Below, piece by piece: positions 58,427 through 64,000 of a stretch of 64,000 bases of DNA (its first letter is position 1; each line of letters starts with the position of its first letter). Both the position numbers and the translations under genes were made by a program. Origin of the DNA: Hymenobacter canadensis (lineage in GTDB: Bacteria > Bacteroidota > Bacteroidia > Cytophagales > Hymenobacteraceae); NCBI RefSeq assembly GCF_027359925.1, contig NZ_CP114767.1:124001-188000 (forward strand). The letters are read 5' to 3'. Under the pieces are notes generated by a model. It searched no databases, had not been told where the DNA came from, and saw only the letters and a program-made list of their open reading frames with translations.

Positions 58427-58524
58427 GAACGTCATGCAGAGGCGCAGGCGAAGCATCTCGCCAATGTAGTAACTGATTTTGCCACACTGACGAGATGCTT
58501 CGGCTGCGCCTCTGCATGACGTTC
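58427..58524. repeat. dispersed palindrome, family AACGTCATGCAGAGGCGCAG
   Basis: Arms 58427-58460 and 58491-58524 pair at 33 of 34 positions. Same family as 29509-29613. Confidence 0.85.
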
Positions 58525-58533
58525 CCGATGAAA

Positions 58534-59550
58534 CTACTCCCAGTCCTGCCAGTGCAGCACCTCGCCCACGGCCGGGGCGTGCAGCTCGCCGCGGAGCATG
58601 CCGCCGGCCGCCACCTGCTGCAGCTCGCGCAGCGGCTCGGAGGCCGGCTCGTCGCTCAAATCGAAGGTGCCGTAGTGCATGGGCACCACGTGGCCGGCGC
58701 GCAGCAGGTTGGCCGCCTTGGCCGCTTCGTGCGGATTGACGTGGCTCATCTGCATCATGTAGGCCGGCTTGTAGGCCCCGATGGGCATCAGCACGACATC
58801 CAGCGGCCCGAATTGCTTCTCGATTTCCTCGAAGTGGCCGGCCATCGAAGTATCGCCGGCGAAATAAATCGTGCGGCCGTCGGGCAGGCGCAGCAGGAAG
58901 CTGCCCCACAGCACCTGGTTCAGGTCGGCGAGCCCGCGGCGGTGCCAGTGTGAGGCGGGCAGGTAGAACAGCTCGAACGGCGCTTCAGGGCCCAGCTCGT
59001 ACTGCTGCCACCAGCCGGCTTCCTGCACCGGCAGGCCCGGGGCCAAACGGCGCAGCAGCGGCGTCATGCTCAGCGAAGTCAGCACCTGCGCCTGCGGATT
59101 CTGGCGGGCCAGCAGCTGCATGGATTTCTCGTCGAGATGGTCGCGGTGGCCGTGGCTGAGCAGCAGGAAATCAATACTGGTAAGATCTTCGGGTCGGCAG
59201 GGCAGGGCGTGGCGGCGGCGCAGCCCCAGCGACGAGAACAGCAGCGGATCAAAAAGCAGCGTGCGGCCGGCCACCCGCAGCACGAAGCTGGCGTGCCCCA
59301 GCCACACGAGGCCATCGTCCTGGCCCCGCAGGAATTCGGTGCAGTCAACCACGTCCGGTGTCCAGAGGTCGGCTTTCTTTTCTTTTTTCTGCGGATTCTC
59401 GCTCAGCTGCCACTTCAGCAACGTACCAAATGTGGGCTCATACAGCTCCTCGCCGTTGCAGTATTGCCGGCCAATCATCTTGTTGCCGGGATAGTTGGGT
59501 TTGATGATGGGCAGCTGCGGGTTGCTGACGTAGCGCGGGGCGGAGGCCAT
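58534..59550 (-). CDS. metallo-beta-lactamase fold hydrolase (NAPE-PLD/UlaG-like)
   Basis: The 338-residue soluble enzyme has metal-binding HGHRDHLD in LLLSHGHRDHLDEKS, then SHWHRRGLAD, FAGDTSMAGHFEEIEKQFGPLDVVLMPIGAY, SHVNPHEAAKAA and VPMHYGTFDL. This is the RomA/NAPE-PLD pattern, with the LVWLGHASFVLRVAGRTLLFDP start. An N-terminal piece of about 75 residues (GRQYCNGEELYEPTFGTLLKWQL) is also usual for that group. Possible substrates are N-acyl phosphatidylethanolamine or other phosphodiesters (family inference). Confidence 0.92.
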   Translation of the reverse strand: MASAPRYVSNPQLPIIKPNYPGNKMIGRQYCNGEELYEPTFGTLLKWQLSENPQKKEKKADLWTPDVVDCTEFLRGQDDGLVWLGHASFVLRVAGRTLLFDPLLFSSLGLRRRHALPCRPEDLTSIDFLLLSHGHRDHLDEKSMQLLARQNPQAQVLTSLSMTPLLRRLAPGLPVQEAGWWQQYELGPEAPFELFYLPASHWHRRGLADLNQVLWGSFLLRLPDGRTIYFAGDTSMAGHFEEIEKQFGPLDVVLMPIGAYKPAYMMQMSHVNPHEAAKAANLLRAGHVVPMHYGTFDLSDEPASEPLRELQQVAAGGMLRGELHAPAVGEVLHWQDWE

Positions 59551-59588
59551 AGAGCGAAATGAAGCCGATAGGATGCCAAAGAAACAAC

Positions 59589-59614
59589 AAAGCCCCGGAA
59601 GGTTCCGGGGCTTT
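59589..59614. terminator. rho-independent terminator
   Basis: Perfect 12-bp arms AAAGCCCCGGAA / TTCCGGGGCTTT with a 2-nt loop, 27 nt past the stop of the outer-membrane protein gene on the minus strand. Confidence 0.85.
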
Positions 59615-59640
59615 TGTGCTGCAGCTGCGGCCAGAAAATC

Positions 59641-60234
59641 TTACCAGAACCCGCCCGACAGTCCCGGCGCGTAGCCCGGGAAGTTGGTGCCCTGGCCGTT
59701 GCTCATGCGCAGCCCACCCGAAATAGACAGGTTTTCGGTAATCAGGTAATCGGCCCGCAAGCTCATGCCCGAGCCCATGCTGCCGAAGCCGGCGTAGGGG
59801 TTGATGCGGGGCTGCGTGCCCGGAATTTCCTTCCAGGCCGTGCCTGTGAGGGCCAGCCGCGGCGACACCAGATACTGCGCGCCGCCCTGCATCAGAAACT
59901 GGTTGTAGCCGGTCCAGGGGCGCAGCTGGTTGTCGGCGGCGGCGCTGGGGTAGTAGGCCGCGCCGGGCGTGAGGCGCAGGTAGGTGAGGCCGCCGAACAC
60001 GCTCAGGCGCGGCGTGAGACGGTAGCTGGCAATCGGGCTCACCCAGGCCGCCGTGCCCAGCCGGCCGGCCGTCATCATGCCGGCGCTCAGCTGCACGTTC
60101 TGGCGCGGCCCGCGCAGGCCGGTCAGCAGCGGCGTGCCCACGCCGAGCGTGGCACCCGGCAGCGGGCTTTGGGCGAAGGCGCCGCCGGCCAACAGCAGAC
60201 CGGTAGCGAAAGTGGATAGACGGAGAACAAGCAT
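59641..60234 (-). CDS. small predicted outer-membrane beta-barrel protein
   Basis: The 197-residue product has a signal peptide (LRLSTFATGLLLAGGAFAQS), then alternating strands (VSPIASYRLTPRLSVFGGLTYLRLTPG, GGAQYLVSPRLALTGTAWKEI, SLRADYLITENLSISGGLRMSNG) and a terminal aromatic residue (GGFW), as barrel proteins need for assembly. About 8 strands fit. There is no known function. The start at 60234 (signal peptide MLVLRL) is preferred to 60261. Confidence 0.65.
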   Translation of the reverse strand: MLVLRLSTFATGLLLAGGAFAQSPLPGATLGVGTPLLTGLRGPRQNVQLSAGMMTAGRLGTAAWVSPIASYRLTPRLSVFGGLTYLRLTPGAAYYPSAAADNQLRPWTGYNQFLMQGGAQYLVSPRLALTGTAWKEIPGTQPRINPYAGFGSMGSGMSLRADYLITENLSISGGLRMSNGQGTNFPGYAPGLSGGFW

Positions 60235-60375
60235 AACGCAAGGAATCAAGACAACGAACACCCGATAGACGCACGCCGGCGCAGAAAAGTGGCACGAAGC
60301 CGGCGCCGCTTCTGAAAAGGTACCACCGGCCCGCCGAAAAGTTGGTATCTAGCGCCGAATTATTCCCGTTGCGTT

Positions 60376-61032
60376 ATGCCTTCCGAGTTTATCCAGTACC
60401 AGACCTTTCTGACGGCCGAAGCCGCCCAGCCGCTGCTCCAGCTGCTCAAACAGCAGGAAATCCCCTTCGAAACCAGCTCCGACCAGCACAGCTTCGACCC
60501 CGCTTTTGCGTACAACGCCACCCGCGCCCAGTTCACGGTGAAGCTGCGGCAGCAGGACTTCCTGACGGCCCGCGGCCTGGAGGCGGCTGTCAACGAGCAG
60601 CGTACCACCGAAGTTGAGGACGACCATTACCTATTTGGCTTCACCGACGATGAGCTGTTCGACATCCTGGCCAAACCCGACGAATGGAGCAACTTCGACG
60701 TGACGCTGGCGCGCCGGATTCTGCAGCAGCGCGGCCGCGACGTGTCGGAAGATACTGTGCAGCTGCTGCGCCAGAACCGGCTGGCGGCCCTGGCCCGGCC
60801 CGAGAAAAGTCAGCGTACTTGGATAGTGGCAGGCTACGCGCTGGCGCTGCTGGGCGGGGTGATTGGGCTGTTTATCGGCTGGCACCTGGCCTCGCACAAA
60901 AAGCTGCTGCCCGACGGCCGGCAGGTGCCGGCCTTTGCCGCCGCCGACCAAACCCACGGCCGCCGCATTCTGGCGCTGGGCGCCGTCAGTTTGGTTATCT
61001 GGACGGCGCTGCGCTGGTATCTGCAGGAGTAG
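60376..61032 (+). CDS. DUF2007-like protein with two C-terminal membrane helices
   Basis: The 218-residue product begins with a ferredoxin-like segment (FIQYQTFLTAEAAQPLLQLLKQQEIPFETSSDQHSFDP), similar to DUF2007 domains by eye. A helical middle follows (DDELFDILAKPDEWSNFDVTLARRILQQRGRDVSEDTVQLLRQNRLAALARPEKSQ), then two membrane helices (about 148-170 and 196-214). It may be a small membrane-bound regulator; the role is unknown. Its 3' end overlaps the convergent MFS gene by 38 nt. Confidence 0.7.
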   Translation: MPSEFIQYQTFLTAEAAQPLLQLLKQQEIPFETSSDQHSFDPAFAYNATRAQFTVKLRQQDFLTARGLEAAVNEQRTTEVEDDHYLFGFTDDELFDILAKPDEWSNFDVTLARRILQQRGRDVSEDTVQLLRQNRLAALARPEKSQRTWIVAGYALALLGGVIGLFIGWHLASHKKLLPDGRQVPAFAAADQTHGRRILALGAVSLVIWTALRWYLQE

Positions 61033-62257
61033 CCGTGGCGGGTGGCGTGGCGCGGTTCCAGCCGGCCAGCACCGCCACGGCCGCCAAACACAGCGCAAAC
61101 CAGGCCCACGGCAGCCGCAAGTCCAGCACCGACAGCGCCCCGAACACCAGCGTGGTAGCAAAGCTGGCCAGCCCCTGAAAGGCCTGATTCAGCCCGAAAA
61201 TCTCGCCCCGGTCGGCGTCGGTGGTGCGCTGGGCCAGCAGGCCCTCCAGCAAGCCCTGAATCAACGAGAGCGTGAAGCAGTCGATGACGACCAGCACGTA
61301 GAGCGCCACCACCGACGTGCCCACCAGCCCGTAGGCGGCCAGCACCGGCACGCCCAGCGCCGCCAGCCACACAATGGCTTTGCGCTGGTTGATGCGGTCG
61401 GCGAGGTAGGTGTAGAAGCCGTAGTTGAGGGCAATGCTCAGGGCCCCGAAGAACATAAAGAAGTAGGAGATGCCGCGCGCGTCCAGGTGCATCGGGCCCT
61501 GACTGATGAAGGGCACGAAGTAGAAATAATAGCCCGTGCTGAGCGTGAGGGCCACCTGCGTGAGCACAATGCGCCGGATGCCGGGCGTGGTGGCTTCCTT
61601 CTCGCGCAGCCGGGCCCAGAGCGTGAGCGGGTTGAGGGCCAGCGCCAGCTCGGTGCGCAGTTCGGCCCCGCGCACGCCGTTGCGGCGGGTGTGGGTTTCG
61701 CGCAGCAGCACGCTCAGCACCACGTTCAGGGCGGCCAGCACCACGGCCAGCCGCACCACGTAGGCGGCTTCCTGGCCCGGCGCCACCTGCAGCAGCGTCA
61801 GTAATATTCCCGACGCCATCGGGCCCAGCACGAAGCCCAGGGAGATGATGGCGCCCTCGATGCCCAGGTTCTTGAACAGCTTCTCGGGCGGCGAAATATC
61901 GGTGAGGGCCGAGCGGACGGTGGCGTACATGCCGTTGGTGAGGCCGTCGGAGGCGCGGTTCACGAAAAACAGGCCCGCCCGCACCGGCAGCAGCAGCGTA
62001 TTGGCCAGCAGCGTGCCCACCGCCGAAAAGATGAAGATGGGCCGCCGCCCGTAGCCATCAGAAAGCCGGCCCAGCACCGGCGCCGAAAACAGCTGCACCC
62101 CCAGAAACAGGCCCGTGCCCATCGACAGCCACAGCTGCGGCTGCGGCAGGCCCCGCACAAACTCCGGCATCACCGGCCCGATGGCCGCCCCCACAATCAC
62201 GTCGATCAGGATAATGAGGTAAATGTGGGGCAGGCGGCGGTCCTTGGGGGCGGGCAT
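60995..62257 (-). CDS. MFS transporter (TetA/DHA1-like)
   Basis: The 420-residue product has 12 helices, with the A motif variant GRLSDGYGRRPIFIFSAVG between TM2 and TM3. It starts with PHIYLIILIDVIVGAAIGPVMPEF, typical of tetracycline-resistance-like DHA1 exporters; NRASDGLTNGMYATVRSALTDISPPE is also characteristic. The C-terminal tail (ATPPATATPADTSAAPSR) lies in the region that overlaps the 3' end of 60376-61032. The ATG follows a perfect TACCTTTG box by 4 nt, so it may be leaderless. Drug specificity is unknown. Confidence 0.92.
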   Translation of the reverse strand: MPAPKDRRLPHIYLIILIDVIVGAAIGPVMPEFVRGLPQPQLWLSMGTGLFLGVQLFSAPVLGRLSDGYGRRPIFIFSAVGTLLANTLLLPVRAGLFFVNRASDGLTNGMYATVRSALTDISPPEKLFKNLGIEGAIISLGFVLGPMASGILLTLLQVAPGQEAAYVVRLAVVLAALNVVLSVLLRETHTRRNGVRGAELRTELALALNPLTLWARLREKEATTPGIRRIVLTQVALTLSTGYYFYFVPFISQGPMHLDARGISYFFMFFGALSIALNYGFYTYLADRINQRKAIVWLAALGVPVLAAYGLVGTSVVALYVLVVIDCFTLSLIQGLLEGLLAQRTTDADRGEIFGLNQAFQGLASFATTLVFGALSVLDLRLPWAWFALCLAAVAVLAGWNRATPPATATPADTSAAPSR

Positions 62258-62261
62258 GGCG

Positions 62262-62269
62262 CAAAGGTA
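62262..62269 (-). promoter_or_regulatory. -7 box TACCTTTG directly before the MFS start (leaderless)
   Basis: Exact consensus, separated from the ATG at 62257 by four bases (62258-62261), the same spacing as at the MOSC and second symporter genes. Confidence 0.65.
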
Positions 62270-62372
62270 GAGGCTTTGCGCTATGGCACCGGCCGGGATG
62301 TTGGGTGTTAGGTTAACCTGCCGCAAACCTCTAATTTGCCGCAACTTTATTACCAACTCTCACTCTATTCTC

Positions 62373-63104
62373 ATGGAAGATTTTACTTCTGAAAACTATC
62401 AGGAGCCGCAACCGCAACTCACCCTCTCGCCCGAGGAAGCCTCCCGGGTGACGTCGCGCTTTATGACGCAGGTGTACGGCTGGATGGCCGGCGCGCTGGC
62501 CGTCAGCGGGGCCGTGGCCATGCTGGTGGCCGGCTCGGCCACGCTGCAGGAGCTGGTGTTCGGCAACCGGTTTGTGTTTCTGGGCCTGATCATCGCCGAG
62601 ATTGCGCTGGTCGGTTTCCTCTCGCGCAAGGCCTTCGACTGGTCGGCGGGCACTACCACGGCGGCGTTTATGGGCTATTCGGCGCTCAATGGCCTCACGC
62701 TGGGCATCATCTTCATGGTCTACACCATGGAATCTATCAGCTCCACGTTCTTCATCACGGCCGGCACGTTTGGCCTGATGAGCCTCTACGGCTACTTCAC
62801 CCGCACCGACCTCTCGCGCTGGGGCAACCTGCTGTTTATGGGCCTGATTGGGCTGGTGCTGGCCTCGGTGGTGAATATCTTCCTGAACAGCGAGCTGCTG
62901 TACTGGATTTCCAGCTTCGTGGGCGTGCTGCTGTTCACGGCACTCACCGCCTACGACACCCAGAAAGTGAAGATGCTGGCCTTCCTCGGCTACGAAGACG
63001 AGGCCACCGACCGCAAAGCCGCCGTGCTGGGCGCCCTCACCCTCTACCTCGACTTCGTGAACCTGTTCCTGTTTCTGCTGCGCCTGTTTGGCCGCCGCCG
63101 GTAA
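62373..63104 (+). CDS. Bax inhibitor-1/YccA family membrane protein
   Basis: The 243-residue product has a soluble acidic start (MEDFTSENYQEPQPQLTLSPEEASRV in two blocks), then seven helices with FMTQVYGWMAGALAVSGAVAML, GYSALNGLTLGIIF and the terminal AYDTQKVKMLAFLGYEDEATDRKAAVLGALTLYLDFVNLFLFLLRLFG. The TM6-7 aspartates of the pH-dependent ion-leak site (AYDTQ, YLDF) are present. It may act as a calcium leak channel or protease regulator, as YccA does; this is family inference. ATG 62373 is chosen since the 30 residues before it do not fit. Confidence 0.95.
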   Translation: MEDFTSENYQEPQPQLTLSPEEASRVTSRFMTQVYGWMAGALAVSGAVAMLVAGSATLQELVFGNRFVFLGLIIAEIALVGFLSRKAFDWSAGTTTAAFMGYSALNGLTLGIIFMVYTMESISSTFFITAGTFGLMSLYGYFTRTDLSRWGNLLFMGLIGLVLASVVNIFLNSELLYWISSFVGVLLFTALTAYDTQKVKMLAFLGYEDEATDRKAAVLGALTLYLDFVNLFLFLLRLFGRRR

Positions 63105-63113
63105 CGGTAAATA

Positions 63114-63219
63114 TCTGTCATCCTGAGCAAAGTGAAGGACCTTGTTACGTCAGAACGACCATCGTGCATACGAATCGTTCCGACGTGACAAGGTCTTTCG
63201 CTTTGCTCAGGATGACAGA
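63114..63219. repeat. dispersed palindrome, family TGTCATCCTGAGCAAAGTGA
   Basis: Arms 63114-63151 and 63182-63219 pair at 35 of 38 positions, between the convergent Bax-inhibitor and M61 peptidase genes. Similar TGTCATCCTGAGC-type repeats are known to me from many unrelated bacteria. Confidence 0.85.
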
Positions 63220-63237
63220 ATCAGGCCACTCAAGCCG

Positions 63238-64000
63238 CTACTTCGCCTTGCCGCTCAGCCAGGCTTTGCGGAAGGCCAGCTGCTTGCGGGTGGCCTTGTC
63301 ATTGAGCACTACTTCCAGATCGGTACTTTCCTGCAGCGTGACCGGCACTGTGCGTTTGCCGTCGCGGGCGCGCACTTCCACCTGCAGCACGTCGCCGGGC
63401 TTGTGGGTGGCCAGTAGCTTCTGCACCTGCGGGTTGCCGGTCAGCTTCTGGCCTTCCAGCTTCAGCAGCACATCTTCCCGGTCGAGGCCGGCCAGATAGA
63501 GCGGGCTGCCGAGCAGCGTGGTGCCCAGCGTGGCGCTGCTGTCGGCAGGGTTGAACTGCAGGCGGGCGCCCAGCGTGGCCTGGCCGGGGTGGGCGCGGCG
63601 CACCAGCAATCCGGCCGAGGCCAGCAGCTCGTCGTACTTCGGCAGCTCGTGGCCGGTGATGTGCTGGCGGAAGAACTGGCCCGCAAACGTGGTGTCGCGG
63701 GTGACTTCGCCTAGCACCCGCTGCAGGTCGCGCAGGGTGTAGGGCTTGGCGGGGGCGTAGTTCTGCTGAGCGCCGTGCTGCTGCCAGAGCGTGCGCATAT
63801 ACGTGTCGAGGTCGGTGCGGTAGCGCTGGCGCAGCTCCAGGTCTAGGGCCAGCGCATTGGCCGCTCCGATGTAGTAGTAGCTCAGGTAGGTGTTCGAGCG
63901 GTTGTTGGGGTCGATGGCGGCGGCGGCATCCACGAACGGTGCCTGCTGGCTCATGTGCACCGGCGAGTACCGCTTGGGGCCCGGCATGCTAAGCATGGCA
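63238..64000 (-). CDS. M61 family metallopeptidase, C-terminal part (start outside window)
   Basis: The frame is open to the window edge, so about the last 254 residues are visible. They match the C-terminal half of glycyl-aminopeptidase-like M61 enzymes: SPVHMSQQAPFVDAAAAIDPNNRSNTYLSYYYIGAANALALDLELRQRY, TLWQQHG, a helical segment, then a PDZ domain (about the last 110 residues, LYLAGLDREDVLLKLEGQKLTG and LATHKPGDVLQVEVRARDGKRTVPVTLQES). The zinc HExxH motif would be in the missing part. Full length is normally about 600. Confidence 0.85.
   Translation of the reverse strand, partial: AMLSMPGPKRYSPVHMSQQAPFVDAAAAIDPNNRSNTYLSYYYIGAANALALDLELRQRYRTDLDTYMRTLWQQHGAQQNYAPAKPYTLRDLQRVLGEVTRDTTFAGQFFRQHITGHELPKYDELLASAGLLVRRAHPGQATLGARLQFNPADSSATLGTTLLGSPLYLAGLDREDVLLKLEGQKLTGNPQVQKLLATHKPGDVLQVEVRARDGKRTVPVTLQESTDLEVVLNDKATRKQLAFRKAWLSGKAK

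Noticed and set aside
1..64000. tRNA, rRNA, prophage or complete insertion sequence
   Set aside because: No cloverleaf, rRNA motif, transposase, integrase or phage structural protein was recognised in any frame.

Overview
The window reads as a chromosomal segment from a GC-rich Bacteroidota, most likely the genus Hymenobacter (Cytophagales) or a close relative. The reasons are a carboxypeptidase-regulatory plus TonB-dependent receptor gene, Bacteroidota-type promoters (TAnnTTTG, several with an upstream TTTG-like box), few Shine-Dalgarno sequences, and families typical of the group (DUF2911, DUF547, DUF2461, M13 lipoprotein, CDGSH, YitT, sodium:solute symporters). I see no rRNA, tRNA, CRISPR array, prophage or insertion sequence. 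The family names below come from reading the translations and from memory, not from searches.

Layout. 1-7.1 kb: the end of a phospholipase-C-like gene, a small secreted protein and a tripartite RND efflux operon (adaptor, pump, TolC). 7.1-13.4 kb: an alkyltransferase-like protein without the reactive cysteine, two tandem paralogous secreted proteins (one frameshifted), and a TonB-dependent receptor transcribed divergently from them. 13.6-17.8 kb: a one-direction cassette of a small soluble protein, three tandem seven-helix membrane proteins, a sensor histidine kinase without its own sensor domain, and a receiver-only response regulator. This is my best candidate for an undescribed signalling system. 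17.9-20.3 kb: exonuclease VII (xseA, xseB) and an outer-membrane protein. 20.4-26.6 kb: a lipid-linked sugar locus (GT2, a double LAB_N protein, two ArnT-like GT39 enzymes, a sugar epimerase).

26.7-46 kb: mostly single housekeeping and envelope genes: M13 peptidase, PPIase, a second phospholipase-C-like protein, GT39 with a C-terminal beta domain, amidohydrolase, acyl-CoA-binding protein, CDGSH protein, GNAT, deoxynucleoside kinase, DUF2461, DUF547, MOSC, YitT, DUF805 and a subtilase. 46-64 kb: PIG-L deacetylase with a mosaic-looking centre, PAP2 phosphatase, a 43-residue membrane peptide overlapping a sodium symporter, DUF2911, a YcxB-like protein, CDF transporter, ABC exporter, secreted TonB-C protein, a second symporter, MBL hydrolase, a small outer-membrane protein, MFS transporter, Bax-inhibitor-like protein and a partial M61 peptidase.

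The most striking window-wide feature is in the gaps between genes. Many hold a long inverted repeat (15-50 bp arms, different families), and many of these touch or supply the stop codon of a flanking gene. Three minus-strand genes also share the exact layout TAnnTTTG, four bases, ATG, which suggests leaderless transcripts.
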